NCBI RefSeq assembly: GCF_014199195.1
Contig: NZ_JACIJE010000005.1
Span: 237,643-301,642, forward strand
Direction of reading: 5' to 3'
From: Neoroseomonas alkaliterrae
Lineage (GTDB): Bacteria; Pseudomonadota; Alphaproteobacteria; Acetobacterales; Acetobacteraceae
Length of the DNA: 64,000 bases
This document shows positions 1 through 9,478 of the stretch, one piece after another. The position numbers were made by a program, and so were the translations under genes. Position 1 is the first letter of the stretch, and each line of letters opens with the position of its first letter. The notes beneath the pieces were generated by a model. The model was given only the letters and a program-made list of their open reading frames with translations. It was not told where the DNA came from and did not search any database.

Positions 1-686
1 GTGGTCGCGCGCAGGTCCACCTCGGCCGATTCCGCGGCCGCGCCGAGCCAGACGAAGAGCGCGATGAAGATCAGCAGCGGCGCGCCGAACAGCCCCGCGA
101 AGCCGAGCATGATGGCGACCGCCTGGCCCACCGTCGCCGCCGCATGGGTGGCGCGGCGATGGCCCATGCGGAAGGTCAGCGCCGCGCGCAGCACGCGCCC
201 GCCATCCATCGGGAAGGCGGGGATCATGTTGAAGATGACGAGGAAGGCGTTGACCCAGAACAGCCGCGCGAGGAAGCCGGTGCGCGGGTCCTCCACCGCC
301 AGCCCTTCCTCCGGCGCGGGCATGGCGCCGATCACGACCAGCAGCAGCAGGCAGATCGCGACATTCACCGCCGGCCCGGCAAGGGCGATGGCGATCTCCC
401 GCCAGGGCTCCTCGGGGATGCGTTCGAGCCGCGCGAGACCACCGATCGGCAGCAGCGTGATGTCCGGCGTCGCGATGCCGTAGCGGCTGGCCGCGGCGGC
501 ATGGCCGAGTTCGTGCAGCACCACGCAGGCGAAGACCGCGGCGATGAAGGCGATGCCGGCCAAGGCCTCGGCCATGCCGCCGCGCGTGGCGTGCATCGCC
601 CCGATCCAGGCGAGCAGCAGGAAGAAGGTGACGTGGATGCGGATGACCGTGCCGCGCACGGTCGCGATGGGGAAGGACCAGCTCAT
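1..686 (-). CDS. Site-2 protease family membrane metallopeptidase (M50), C-terminus beyond window
   Basis: Intramembrane zinc protease of the S2P/M50 family, predicted in the inner membrane. About 228 residues are visible from an ATG at 684-686. The zinc-binding HELGH motif is at residues 58-62 within a hydrophobic segment, and the second family motif, NMIPAFPMDGGR, lies further on; together these supply the usual two His and one Asp ligands. Several hydrophobic segments are evident. The gene leaves the window at base 1, so its C-terminus (often a pair of CBS domains in this subfamily) cannot be seen. It follows anmK in the same direction after about 40 bases. The substrate cannot be told from the sequence. 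Confidence 0.9.
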   Translation of the reverse strand, partial: MSWSFPIATVRGTVIRIHVTFFLLLAWIGAMHATRGGMAEALAGIAFIAAVFACVVLHELGHAAAASRYGIATPDITLLPIGGLARLERIPEEPWREIAIALAGPAVNVAICLLLLVVIGAMPAPEEGLAVEDPRTGFLARLFWVNAFLVIFNMIPAFPMDGGRVLRAALTFRMGHRRATHAAATVGQAVAIMLGFAGLFGAPLLIFIALFVWLGAAAESAEVDLRAT

Positions 687-726
687 GCCCCGCAGCCTAG
701 CCCGGTTGCGGGGCCCGCGCGCCCCG

Positions 727-1824
727 CTACAGCAGCGAGCCCACGATCCGCCCGCCGGTGAGCGGCCGCGGCGCCCCCGTCGTGCCGGGGAAGGTGATGG
801 GCAGCCCGCGCGCAACGCGCGCGGCGAGCAGCCCGAAGGCCTGGGCTTCCAGCGCGTCACCGTCCCAGCCGGCCACCTCGACCGGGCGCACCGGCTCCTC
901 CAGCGCGCCCGCGAGCGCCTTCATGATCGCCGGGTTGCGCCGCCCCCCGCCGGCCACCAGCCATTGCAGGGGCGGTTCGGGAAACAGCCGCGCCGCGGCG
1001 GCGACACAGACGGCGCAGAAGGCGCAGAGGGTCGCCGCGCCATCGGCGGCCGAGAGTTCCGCCGCCCCCGCCTCCTTCAGCGCGCGGTCGAAATCGAGCC
1101 GGTCGAGCGATTTCGGCGGCGGCTCGGTCAGGTAGGGATGGGCCATCAGCCGCCCCAGCACCGCGCCATCGGCCTGCCCCGCCAGCGCGAGCCGGCCCGC
1201 CGCGTCGTAGTCCTTGCCCGTATGCTTGCGCGCCCAGTCGTCGAGCGGGCCATTCGCCGGGCCGGTGTCGAAGGCGAGCATCTCCCCCTCCGCGCCGAGC
1301 CAGGTGACGTTGCCGACGCCGCCGAGGTTGAGGATGGCGAGCGGCTTCGGCAGCGGCGCGGCCAGCGCGCGGTGGAAGACGGGCACGAGCGGCGCCCCCT
1401 GCCCGCCCGCGGCCACATCGGCGGAGCGGAAATCATAGGCCACCGTCATGCCGGTGCGCTTGGCGAGCGCCGCGGCATCGCCGACCTGCCAGGTGAAGGG
1501 CCTGACGCTGCGCCCCCTGACGGGCGGGCGGTGCAGGATGGTCTGGCCGTGGAAGCCGATGATGTCGGCCTCGAGCCGCAGCGCCTCGACCGCCTCGGCA
1601 TGGCGGTCGGTCAGGCGCTTCACGGCGTCGAGCAGTTCCGGGTCGTCCTCGGCGAGCGTCTCGGCGCGGTCGAGCAGGCCGCGCAGCGACCGCCGGAGCT
1701 TCGGGTCGTAGGGCAGGGTCAGGCGCGGCCCCAGCCGGGCGATCGTCTCCCCGTCCGTCTCCAGCCATGCGGCGTCCACCCCGTCGAGGGAGGTGCCGCT
1801 CATCAGCCCGATGGTTCTCAGCAT
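727..1824 (-). CDS. anmK: Anhydro-N-acetylmuramic acid kinase
   Basis: Peptidoglycan recycling enzyme that phosphorylates and opens 1,6-anhydro-MurNAc to MurNAc-6-phosphate in the cytoplasm. The 365 residues match the family length. The N-terminal GLMSGTSLDGVD signature (about residues 6-17) is diagnostic, and the ASKHA-fold nucleotide-binding stretches LNLGGVGNVTWL and FDTGPANGPLDDW are present, as is the C-terminal VAGGGRRNPAIM. It is divergent from tyrS with about 78 bases between the starts, so the two probably have back-to-back promoters. Confidence 0.95.
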   Translation of the reverse strand: MLRTIGLMSGTSLDGVDAAWLETDGETIARLGPRLTLPYDPKLRRSLRGLLDRAETLAEDDPELLDAVKRLTDRHAEAVEALRLEADIIGFHGQTILHRPPVRGRSVRPFTWQVGDAAALAKRTGMTVAYDFRSADVAAGGQGAPLVPVFHRALAAPLPKPLAILNLGGVGNVTWLGAEGEMLAFDTGPANGPLDDWARKHTGKDYDAAGRLALAGQADGAVLGRLMAHPYLTEPPPKSLDRLDFDRALKEAGAAELSAADGAATLCAFCAVCVAAAARLFPEPPLQWLVAGGGRRNPAIMKALAGALEEPVRPVEVAGWDGDALEAQAFGLLAARVARGLPITFPGTTGAPRPLTGGRIVGSLL

Positions 1825-1902
1825 GCCTTTTGCCGTGATGCCTGAGCCGTGCTAGCCCCGCTGCCCTTCCGGCGAAAGCCCCCGGCGCATCAGGACAGCA
1901 CG

Positions 1903-3129
1903 ATGAGCGGCCCCACCAGCGACTTCCTCCGCATCGCCAAGGAACGCGGCTATGTCCACCAGACCTCCGACGAGGAGGCGCTGGATGCCGCGCTGAACAA
2001 GGGGGGGCTGGTCGCCTATATCGGCTACGACTGCACGGCGGACAGCCTGCATGTGGGCCACCTGCTGCCGACCATGCTGCTGCGCCTGCTGCAGAAGACC
2101 GGCGGGCGGCCGATCGCGCTGATCGGCGGCGGCACCACCAAGGTGGGCGACCCTTCCGGCAAGGACGAGGCGCGCCAGCTGCTGAGCGAGGCGCAGATCG
2201 AAGCGAACAAGGCCGGCATCCGCCGCACCTTCGAATCCCTGCTCGACTTCAAGGCCGGCGCGATGATGCTCGACAACGCCGAGTGGCTGGACGAGCTGCG
2301 CTACATCCCCTTCCTGCGCGATGTCGGCCGGCACTTCAGCGTCAACCGCATGCTGACGATGGACAGCGTGCGCCTCAGGCTCGAGCGCGAGCACTCGCTC
2401 TCCTTCCTCGAGTTCAACTACATGCTGCTGCAGTCCTACGACTACCTCGAGCTGCACCGCCGCCACGGCGCCGTGCTGCAGATGGGCGGCTCCGACCAGT
2501 GGGGGAACATCGTCATGGGCGCGGAGCTGATCCGCCGCATGGCGGGCGGGCACGCGCATGTGCTGACGACGCCGCTGCTGACCACCGCCTCGGGTGCCAA
2601 GATGGGCAAGACCGCGGCGGGGGCGGTGTGGCTGAACCCCGACCGGCTCAGCCCCTATGACTACTGGCAGTTCTGGCGCAACACCGAGGATGCGGATGTC
2701 GGCCGCTTCCTCGCCCTCTTCACCGAACTGCCGATGGCGGAGGTCCGCCGCCTCGGCGCGCTGCAGGGCGCGGAGGTGAACGAGGCGAAGAAGGTGCTCG
2801 CCACCGAGGCGACGGCGCTGCTGCATGGCCGCGCGGCAGCCGAGCAGGCGGCCGAGACGGCGCGCCGCGCCTTCGAGGAGGGGGCGGCGGCCGAGACGCT
2901 GCCGAGCATCGTCGCCGCGCTGCCCGCGCCCTTCGTGGACCTCGTGGTGCAGGCGGGGCTGGCGGCGAGCAAGGGCGAGGCACGGCGGCTGATCGCGCAG
3001 AACGGGCTGCGGCTGAACGATGCGGTGGTGAGCGACGTGGCGCTGAGCGTCACGCCGGCCGACCTGCGCGACGGGGCGGCGAAGCTGAGCGCGGGGCGCA
3101 AGCGGCACGTGCTGGTGCGGGCGGGGTGA
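1903..3129 (+). CDS. tyrS: Tyrosyl-tRNA synthetase
   Basis: Charges tRNA-Tyr with tyrosine in the cytoplasm. The 408-residue class I synthetase has the HIGH-type signature as HVGH (residues 50-53) and the KMSKS-type loop as KMGKT (residues 233-237). The tyrosine-site motif SDQWGN lies between them. An S4 RNA-binding domain occupies roughly residues 345-405. I use the ATG at 1903 (MSGPTSDF) rather than an in-frame start 18 codons upstream, because TyrS proteins usually begin just before the SDFL segment. Convergent with parC downstream. Confidence 0.96.
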   Translation: MSGPTSDFLRIAKERGYVHQTSDEEALDAALNKGGLVAYIGYDCTADSLHVGHLLPTMLLRLLQKTGGRPIALIGGGTTKVGDPSGKDEARQLLSEAQIEANKAGIRRTFESLLDFKAGAMMLDNAEWLDELRYIPFLRDVGRHFSVNRMLTMDSVRLRLEREHSLSFLEFNYMLLQSYDYLELHRRHGAVLQMGGSDQWGNIVMGAELIRRMAGGHAHVLTTPLLTTASGAKMGKTAAGAVWLNPDRLSPYDYWQFWRNTEDADVGRFLALFTELPMAEVRRLGALQGAEVNEAKKVLATEATALLHGRAAAEQAAETARRAFEEGAAAETLPSIVAALPAPFVDLVVQAGLAASKGEARRLIAQNGLRLNDAVVSDVALSVTPADLRDGAAKLSAGRKRHVLVRAG

Positions 3130-3240
3130 TCCCCGGGAGGGCGCTGCTCTCCCTGGCCGTCCCGCCAAGGGCCGGAACCCCCGTGTAACCCGCTTGCCGC
3201 CCGGCAGGCTGCAGATAACGGGGAGCCCCGCCGCGCGTCG

Positions 3241-5466
3241 TTACTCGAACCTGTTCGAGCGCGGGAACCCGTTCGGCGGCGCCTTGCCCGCCCCCGCCCG
3301 GTTGCCGATCCAGGGCCGCAGATCCGTCTCCGTCCGCGTCCGCCCGCCGAGCGTCCAGGTCAGCCCCTCGGCGAGGCAGAACACCTTGGCGTCCGACAGC
3401 CCGCCATCGCGGTAGGATTGCAGCTGCACGCCGCGCCCGCGCGTCATCTCCGGCACCTGCTCCAGCGGGAAGACCAGCAGCTTCCGGTTCTCCCCGATCA
3501 CCGCCACGCTGTCGCCCTCGACCGGCGCGCAGACCGCGGCCTCGACCGGCGGATCGACATTCAGCACCTGCTTGCCGGTGCGCTTCTCCGCCAGCAGGTC
3601 CTCGCCCTTCACGACGAAGCCCTTGCCGTCCGAAGCGGCGAGCAGGAAGCGCCGCCCCTCCTCATGGACGAACATGGACACGACCGCATCCTCGTTGGTC
3701 AGGTCCACCATCAGCCGCACCGGCTGGCCGTCGCCGCGCCCGCGCGGGATGGCATCGGCCTTCAGCGTGTAAGCCTTGCCGTTGGTCGCGAAGATCACGA
3801 TGCGGTCGGTCGTCTGCGCGTGCAGCGCGGCGAGCAGCCCGTCGCCCTCCTTGAAGCGGATCTCGCCGTCGAGCGGGATGTGCCCCTTCTGCGCGCGGAT
3901 CCAGCCCTTCTCCGAGAGGATGACGGTAATCGGCTCGCGCTCGACGAAGGCGGTCTCGTCCACCAGCACCGCGGGCAGCACGCGGCCGGCCTCGGTGCGC
4001 CGGCGGCCGAGCGGCCCGTCGCCGAACCTCGCGCGCGTCTCGGCGATCTGCTCGGCGATCGCCTCCCAGCGCTTCTTCTCGGAGGCCATCAACCCCTGCA
4101 GCTTCTTCTGCTCGGCGCTGAGCTTCCGGTGCTCCTTGCGGATCTCCATCTCCTCGAGCTTGCGCAAGCTGCGCAGGCGCATGTTGAGGATGGAATCCGC
4201 CTGCAGGTCGGTCAGCGAGAAGGCCGCCATCAGTACGGGCTTCGGCTCGTCCTCGCTGCGGATGATGCGGATCACCTCGTCGAGGTTGAGATAGACGATC
4301 AGGTAGCCGTCCAGGATCTCGAGCCGCCGCGCAATCGCCGCCAGGCGATGCTCCGTCCGCCGCACCAGCACGGCATGGCGATGGTCGAGCCAGGCGCGCA
4401 GCACCTCGCGCAGGCCCATCACGCGCGGCGTGCGATCGGCATCCAGCACGTTCATGTTCAGCGCGAAGCGCGATTCCAGCGCGGTGGCGCGGAACAGCGT
4501 CTCCATCAGCACGGCGGGCTCGACGGTGCGGGATTTCGGCTCCAGCACGAGGCGCACCACATCCGTGCTCTCGTCGCGCACATCGGCGAGCAGCGGAAGC
4601 TTCTTCTCCTCGAGCAACTGGGCGATCTGCTCGATCAGCTTGGCCTTCTGCACCTGGTACGGGATTTCCGTCACCACGATCTGCCAGGTGCCGTTCTTCA
4701 GCGCCTCGCGCTCCCATCGCGCGCGGACGCGGAAGCCGCCGCGGCCGGTCTCGTAGGCCTCGCGGATCGCCTCCTTCGGCTCGACCAGCACGCCGCCGGT
4801 CGGGAAATCGGGGCCCGCGATGTGCTCCATCAGGTCGGCATCCGGGTCGCGGATCAGCGCCAGCGCCGCGTCGCACAGCTCGCCCGCGTTGTGCGGCGGG
4901 ATGGAGGTCGCCATGCCCACCGCGATGCCCGCCGCGCCATTGGCCAGCAGGTTCGGGAAGGCGGCCGGCAGGACGACGGGCTCGCGCTCCTCGCCATCAT
5001 AGGTGGCGCGGAAATCGACGGCGTTCTCCTCGATGCCGTCGAGCATCGCCTGCGCGACCTCGGTCAGCCGCGCCTCGGTGTAGCGCATGGCCGCGGCGTT
5101 ATCGCCGTCGATGTTGCCGAAATTGCCCTGGCCCTCGACCAGCGGGTAGCGCGCGGCGAAATCCTGCGCCTGGCGCACCAGCGCCTCGTAGATGCTGGAA
5201 TCGCCGTGCGGGTGATACTTGCCCATCACGTCGCCGACGATGCGCGCGCATTTCTTGAAGCCCGCCTCGGGGTCGAGGCGCAGCTGGTGCATCGCCCACA
5301 GAAGGCGGCGATGGACCGGCTTCAGCCCGTCCCGCACATCGGGCAGCGAGCGGGCGGTGATGGTGGACAGCGCATAGGCGAGGTAGCGTTCGGACAGCGC
5401 GTCGGCGAGGCGCGTCTCGCGCGTCGCGCCGCCATCCTCGGCCGGGGTCTTCACGTCGTCGGGCAT
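3241..5466 (-). CDS. parC: DNA topoisomerase IV subunit A
   Basis: Cleavage/religation subunit of topoisomerase IV, which decatenates daughter chromosomes together with ParE. 741 residues from the ATG at 5466. The active-site tyrosine is Y129 in [11 protein letters not shown]. The upstream [14 protein letters not shown] and [12 protein letters not shown] segments form the winged-helix region corresponding to the quinolone-resistance region. The C-terminal part holds degenerate beta-propeller repeats and lacks an evident GyrA box, which favours ParC over GyrA. An upstream in-frame start at 5538 was rejected because the extra 24 residues are not typical. Divergent from the small membrane gene at 5568. 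Confidence 0.93.
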   Translation of the reverse strand: MPDDVKTPAEDGGATRETRLADALSERYLAYALSTITARSLPDVRDGLKPVHRRLLWAMHQLRLDPEAGFKKCARIVGDVMGKYHPHGDSSIYEALVRQAQDFAARYPLVEGQGNFGNIDGDNAAAMRYTEARLTEVAQAMLDGIEENAVDFRATYDGEEREPVVLPAAFPNLLANGAAGIAVGMATSIPPHNAGELCDAALALIRDPDADLMEHIAGPDFPTGGVLVEPKEAIREAYETGRGGFRVRARWEREALKNGTWQIVVTEIPYQVQKAKLIEQIAQLLEEKKLPLLADVRDESTDVVRLVLEPKSRTVEPAVLMETLFRATALESRFALNMNVLDADRTPRVMGLREVLRAWLDHRHAVLVRRTEHRLAAIARRLEILDGYLIVYLNLDEVIRIIRSEDEPKPVLMAAFSLTDLQADSILNMRLRSLRKLEEMEIRKEHRKLSAEQKKLQGLMASEKKRWEAIAEQIAETRARFGDGPLGRRRTEAGRVLPAVLVDETAFVEREPITVILSEKGWIRAQKGHIPLDGEIRFKEGDGLLAALHAQTTDRIVIFATNGKAYTLKADAIPRGRGDGQPVRLMVDLTNEDAVVSMFVHEEGRRFLLAASDGKGFVVKGEDLLAEKRTGKQVLNVDPPVEAAVCAPVEGDSVAVIGENRKLLVFPLEQVPEMTRGRGVQLQSYRDGGLSDAKVFCLAEGLTWTLGGRTRTETDLRPWIGNRAGAGKAPPNGFPRSNRFE

Positions 5467-5567
5467 GGGTGGGATTCGGTCCTGCCTGTCGGGGCGCCTG
5501 ACTAGCACCGGCCGGCGGAACGGCGCCAGCGACGGCACGGGGGACGGCGCGCGGGGGACGAGGCGGC

Positions 5568-5879
5568 ATGGAAACGATGATCTGGAAGAGGCTCGGCCTC
5601 ATCGCGCTGCTGCTGGCGCTGCCGCTCGTGGTCTTCGTCGGCGAGACGGGGCGGACGGTGGTGAACGGCGAGGTCGTCGGCGAATACCAGGTGAACTACG
5701 CCGGCACGCTGCTTGCCGTGATCGCCTTCGTCCTCGCGCTCGGCGCGGCGCTGCGCCGCACCGTCTCGGTGCGCGAGGACGCGCCGCCAACGCCCGGCTG
5801 GGCGCGCGGCCTCGCCGCCGCGCTGGCGCTCGCCGCCGCCGCACAGGTGCTGATCCAGGCGGGTTTCATCGCCGCCTAG
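5568..5879 (+). CDS. Small three-helix membrane protein, function unknown
   Basis: 103 residues with three predicted membrane segments: about residues 8-24 ([17 protein letters not shown]), a middle one near residues 44-63, and a C-terminal one near residues 80-100. I do not recognise a family. It is divergent from parC and convergent with recO. Its TAG stop shares the palindrome CTAG (5876-5879) with the recO stop, so the two genes overlap by four bases tail to tail. The clean alternation of hydrophobic segments and short charged loops supports it being real; no function can be assigned. Confidence 0.6.
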   Translation: METMIWKRLGLIALLLALPLVVFVGETGRTVVNGEVVGEYQVNYAGTLLAVIAFVLALGAALRRTVSVREDAPPTPGWARGLAAALALAAAAQVLIQAGFIAA

Positions 5880-6613
5880 TCCTCCGCGCCAGCCAGCGCC
5901 GCGATGCGGTCGGCGAGGCGGTGGCGGGCCTCGGGCACCGGGCGGTGCCGCGCGCCGAAGGCGTCGCGCTCCAGGAAATGCCCGGTCAGGCGCAGCCCGG
6001 CCTGCCAGCCCCGCGGCCCGCCCGCGCCGCCATCGAGCAGGAAACGCGGCAGGTCGAGCAGCCGCCCGGCATAGGGCGCGGCCGCACCGGCCGAGACCGC
6101 CCGCCCGGTGCGCGGCGAGACATGCGTCAGCCCCTCCCGCACCCCCGTCACGGCGCAGGCGCCGAGATCGAGCCCGTAGCCCAGCTCGGCGAGCACGATG
6201 CATTCCCAGCGGACGTAGTCGGCCATCACCCCTTCCGCCCCGCCGGCCAGATGGCCGATCAGCGAGACCAGCGCTTGGAAGGCGCGCGGATGCGGCTCGC
6301 GCTCGGGCAGCGCATCCGCGGCGATGGCGCAGGCGGAGGAGAGCAGCGCCAGCGCCAGCGGGTCCTCCATCGCCAGCGCCGCGGCCGGGTGGACGAGCTC
6401 GCCCGAGAGCGCGCCGAGCTGGTCGGCCAGCCGCGCGGTCCAGCGCGCCTCAACGAGGTTCCCGGGCAGCCAGAGCCCGGCCTGCACGCGCGAGGCACCG
6501 CCCTTGGCGAGCCCGGCATGGCGCCCATGCGCCTCGGTCAGCAGCGTGACGACCGCCGCGCCCTCGCCATAGGGCCGGGCATCGAGCACCACCGCGGGGG
6601 CCTGCCATTCCAT
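5876..6613 (-). CDS. recO: DNA repair protein RecO
   Basis: RecFOR-pathway mediator that helps load RecA on SSB-coated single-stranded DNA. 245 residues from ATG 6613 (MEWQAPAVVLDARPYGEG), the usual RecO N-terminal OB-fold start. The central FLLDGG and LTGHFLERD segments resemble the helical RecO domain. The zinc-finger cysteines of some RecO proteins are absent. An alternative ATG at 6691 overlaps the end of era and has GGAGG directly against it; it would add 26 residues not typical of the family. Last gene of the rsh-acpS-lepB-rnc-era-recO string. Confidence 0.88.
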   Translation of the reverse strand: MEWQAPAVVLDARPYGEGAAVVTLLTEAHGRHAGLAKGGASRVQAGLWLPGNLVEARWTARLADQLGALSGELVHPAAALAMEDPLALALLSSACAIAADALPEREPHPRAFQALVSLIGHLAGGAEGVMADYVRWECIVLAELGYGLDLGACAVTGVREGLTHVSPRTGRAVSAGAAAPYAGRLLDLPRFLLDGGAGGPRGWQAGLRLTGHFLERDAFGARHRPVPEARHRLADRIAALAGAED

Positions 6614-6680
6614 CGCCCGCATATGGAGCGAGGGCCGGGACGGCGCCAGCGCCCCGTCGGCGTGCGCCGCGAGGCCGGGG

Positions 6681-7571
6681 CTATCCGGCATCCTCCAGGC
6701 CGATCGCGCGCAGCCGCGCGCGTTCCTCGTCCCAGCCCTCGCGCTCCTTGACGTTGAGGAAGAGGTGGACCGGGCGTTCGAGCAGCCTCGCGAGCTCCAT
6801 CCGCGCCGACTGCCCGATGGCGCGGATCCGCGCGCCCTTCTCGCCGATCAGGATCGCCTTCTGCGTGCGGCGCGAGACGTAGATGGTGCAGTCCACCCGC
6901 ACCGATCCGTCGGCATTCTCCGTCCACTGCTCGGTCTCGACCGAGGCGTGGTGCGGCACCTCCTGGTGCGTCTGGCGCAGGATCTGCTCGCGCACGATCT
7001 CGGCGGCGAGCATCCGGTTGGGCAGGTCGGTCAGCTCGTCCTCGGGGAAGAGGTAGGGCCCGGGGGGCATCGCCGCGGCGAGCCTCGCCTCCAGCCGGTC
7101 GAGCCCGTCCCCCGTCTCGGCCGAGACCATGAATGTCTCGGCGAAGGTCATCATGGCGTTGAGCTCGGCGGCCAGCGGCAGCAGACGCTCGCGCGGAATG
7201 AGGTCGGTCTTGTTCAGGGCGAGCCAGACCGGCCGGCGCGACTTCGCGAGCGTCTCCACGATCCGCCGCACCGCATCCGTCAGCCCCGCCCGCGCATCCA
7301 CCACCAGCAGCGAGAGGTCGGCATCCTGCGCGCCACCCCAGGCGGCGGCGACCATGGCGCGGTCGAGCCGCCGGCGCGGGGCGAAGATGCCCGGCGTGTC
7401 CACCAGGATGATCTGGCTCTGCCCATGCATGACCACGGCGCGGATGCGGAAGCGCGTGGTCTGCGGCTTGGGCGAGACGATGCTGACCTTGGTGCCCGCG
7501 AGCCGGTTCACCAGCGTGGACTTGCCCGCATTGGGCGCGCCGAGGATGGCGACGAGGCCGCAGCGCGTCAT
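6681..7571 (-). CDS. era: GTPase Era
   Basis: Essential GTPase that binds the 3' end of 16S rRNA and assists maturation of the small ribosomal subunit. 296 residues. G1 is GAPNAGKST (about residues 10-18), G3 DTPG and G4 NKTD. The C-terminal KH domain shows the GEKGARIRAIG loop. The start overlaps the rnc stop by four bases (ATGA, 7568-7571), implying translational coupling; rnc-era adjacency is conserved across bacteria and links two rRNA-processing factors. Confidence 0.96.
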   Translation of the reverse strand: MTRCGLVAILGAPNAGKSTLVNRLAGTKVSIVSPKPQTTRFRIRAVVMHGQSQIILVDTPGIFAPRRRLDRAMVAAAWGGAQDADLSLLVVDARAGLTDAVRRIVETLAKSRRPVWLALNKTDLIPRERLLPLAAELNAMMTFAETFMVSAETGDGLDRLEARLAAAMPPGPYLFPEDELTDLPNRMLAAEIVREQILRQTHQEVPHHASVETEQWTENADGSVRVDCTIYVSRRTQKAILIGEKGARIRAIGQSARMELARLLERPVHLFLNVKEREGWDEERARLRAIGLEDAG

Positions 7572-8236
7572 GGCGCGGCCCCGGCCAGCCAGGCCTCGGC
7601 CGCCGCCTGCTCGGCCGCGCGCTTGGTCTCGCCCGCGCCTTCCGCCTCCCGCCCGCCGGCGGCGACGCTGACGACGAAGAGCGGCGCATGCGACGGCCCG
7701 CTCGATGAGACCAGCCGGTATTCGGGCAGGCCGAGCCCGCGCCCGAGCGTGTATTCCTGCAGCCGGTTCTTGGCCGAGACGGGCGGCTTGGCGTCCGCCC
7801 CGATCAGCCCGGCCCAGTGGCGGCGGATCACGGCGCGCGCCGCCGGCAGCCCGCCGTCGCGGTAGATCGCGCCGAGCAAAGCCTCCATCGCATCGGCCAG
7901 CACGGTCTGGCGCGCGCGCAGCCCGGCGCGCTCCTCCCCGGGCGGGACGCGGATCTCCGCCTCGAGGCCCAGCGCCTCGCCCACGCGCGCGAGCGTCTCC
8001 CAGGCGACCAGCGCCGAGAGGCGCCGCGTCAGGCTCCCCTCGCGCTCGGCGGGGAAGCGCTCGATCAGCCATTCCGCCATCACGAGGCCGAGCACGCGGT
8101 CGCCGAGGAACTCCAGCCTCTCGTTGGAATCGAGCTGCCCGGCGCGGGCATCGGCCGCGCTGCGATGGGTCAGCGCCTGCGCGAGCAGGGCGGGGTCGGC
8201 GAAGGCGTGGCCGAGGCGCTCCTCGATCGGGCTCAT
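7568..8236 (-). CDS. rnc: Ribonuclease III
   Basis: Double-strand-specific endoribonuclease that processes rRNA precursors and structured mRNAs. 222 residues. The catalytic signature NERLEFLGDRVLG is at residues 38-50, and the second acidic cluster DAMEALLGAIY follows. A double-stranded RNA-binding domain forms the C-terminal third (from about NRLQEYTLGRG). Both ends overlap neighbours by ATGA: with lepB at 8233-8236 and with era at 7568-7571. I chose MSPIEERLG as the start because of the overlap and the family's usual N-terminus. Confidence 0.96.
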   Translation of the reverse strand: MSPIEERLGHAFADPALLAQALTHRSAADARAGQLDSNERLEFLGDRVLGLVMAEWLIERFPAEREGSLTRRLSALVAWETLARVGEALGLEAEIRVPPGEERAGLRARQTVLADAMEALLGAIYRDGGLPAARAVIRRHWAGLIGADAKPPVSAKNRLQEYTLGRGLGLPEYRLVSSSGPSHAPLFVVSVAAGGREAEGAGETKRAAEQAAAEAWLAGAAP

Positions 8237-9009
8237 CGCACGGCGGTGAAGAGGCGGCTCCAGCGAATGGCGAAGGGCCAGCCCCAGACCTCCCACCAGG
8301 CCGCCGAGCCGTCCACGGAGAAGAAGATGAACTCCGCGCGGCCCACGAGGTTCTCGACCGGGATGAAGCCGACCGCGTTCATCGCCCGCGAATCGAGGCT
8401 GTTGTCGCGGTTGTCGCCCATGGCGAAGACATGGCCCTCGGGCACGCGGAACTCGGGCGTGTTGTCGAAGGGCCCGTCGTCGGTGGCTTCGAGGATCTGG
8501 TGCGAGACGCCGGGCTGGCCGTCGAGCGCGGGCAGCGTCTCGAGGAAGCGGCGGACGGTCATGCGCGGCCCGTCCCCTTCCACCGTGAAGGGCCCGAGGC
8601 TGTCGCGCCGCACCGCCTGGCCGTTGATGTGCAGGATGCCCCCGCGGACCTGGATGCGGTCCCCGGGCAGGCCGACGATGCGCTTGATGTAGTCCGTGCT
8701 GCCGTCGCGCGGCAGCTTGAACACCGCGACATCGCCGCGCCGCGGCAGGGCGCCGAAGATGCGGCCGGAGAACAGGTTCGGGCTGAAGGGCAGCGAGTGC
8801 CGCGAATAGCCGTAGGAATACTTCGAGACGAAAAGGTAGTCCCCCACCAGCAGCGTCGGGATCATGGAGCCGGAGGGGATGTTGAACGGCTCGAAGGCGA
8901 CCGTGCGGATGCCGATCGCGATCAGCGCCGCATAGACGATGGTCTTGATGCTCTCCAGCCAGCCGCCGGACTTCTTCTTCGCCATGGTGCTGTAGGACGG
9001 CCTGGTCAT
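8233..9009 (-). CDS. lepB: Signal peptidase I
   Basis: Inner-membrane serine protease that removes signal peptides from exported proteins. 258 residues with one N-terminal membrane helix (about residues 21-36). The catalytic serine is S48 in PSGSM and the general-base lysine is K109 in YIKRIVGLPGD; box E, GDNRDNSLDSR, is also present. Starts at 9009 or at an internal ATG at 8985 (MAKKKSGG) are both plausible, and neither has a strong ribosome-binding site. It precedes rnc with an ATGA overlap. Confidence 0.94.
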   Translation of the reverse strand: MTRPSYSTMAKKKSGGWLESIKTIVYAALIAIGIRTVAFEPFNIPSGSMIPTLLVGDYLFVSKYSYGYSRHSLPFSPNLFSGRIFGALPRRGDVAVFKLPRDGSTDYIKRIVGLPGDRIQVRGGILHINGQAVRRDSLGPFTVEGDGPRMTVRRFLETLPALDGQPGVSHQILEATDDGPFDNTPEFRVPEGHVFAMGDNRDNSLDSRAMNAVGFIPVENLVGRAEFIFFSVDGSAAWWEVWGWPFAIRWSRLFTAVR

Positions 9010-9070
9010 GGGGTTGCGCGCGCGCCTTGTGGCACGGGCGCCGCTCTCGCGCCAGAAGGCGATTCGCAGG

Positions 9071-9478
9071 TCAAGGCAGGGGCACCGCGGTGATCACCAC
9101 CATGGCCTGGGCGTAGGGGAACTCGTCGGTCATGGTCAGCGCCACCTCGGCCCGGTGGCCGGGGGGCGTGATGGCCGCGAGGCGCGCCGCCGCCCCGCCC
9201 GTCATGTGCAGCGTCGGCTGGCCGGAGGGCAGGTTCACCACCCCGAGATCCCGCCAGAACACCCCGGCGCGGAAGCCGGTGCCAAGGGCCTTCGACGCCG
9301 CCTCCTTCGCCGCGAAGCGCTTCGCGTAGGTGGCGGTGCGGATGCGTTCGGCCCGCCGCTCGGCCTTGGCGCGCTCGATGGGGGTGAAGATGCGTTCGAG
9401 GAAACGGTCCCCGTGGCGGGCGATGGTCTTCTCGATGCGCCGGATGTCCAGCACGTCCGAGCCGATGCCGATGATCAT
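9071..9478 (-). CDS. acpS: Holo-[acyl-carrier-protein] synthase
   Basis: Transfers phosphopantetheine from CoA to acyl carrier protein. 135 residues. The metal-binding [13 protein letters not shown] motif (residues 4-16) and the second motif [14 protein letters not shown] are intact. The ATG at 9478 overlaps the rsh stop as ATGA (9475-9478). Conserved neighbour of lepB in alphaproteobacteria. Confidence 0.95.
   Translation of the reverse strand: MIIGIGSDVLDIRRIEKTIARHGDRFLERIFTPIERAKAERRAERIRTATYAKRFAAKEAASKALGTGFRAGVFWRDLGVVNLPSGQPTLHMTGGAAARLAAITPPGHRAEVALTMTDEFPYAQAMVVITAVPLP

Noticed and set aside
3418..5505. Long plus-strand open frame (695 codons) opposite parC
   Set aside because: Antisense to parC, with no recognisable motif.
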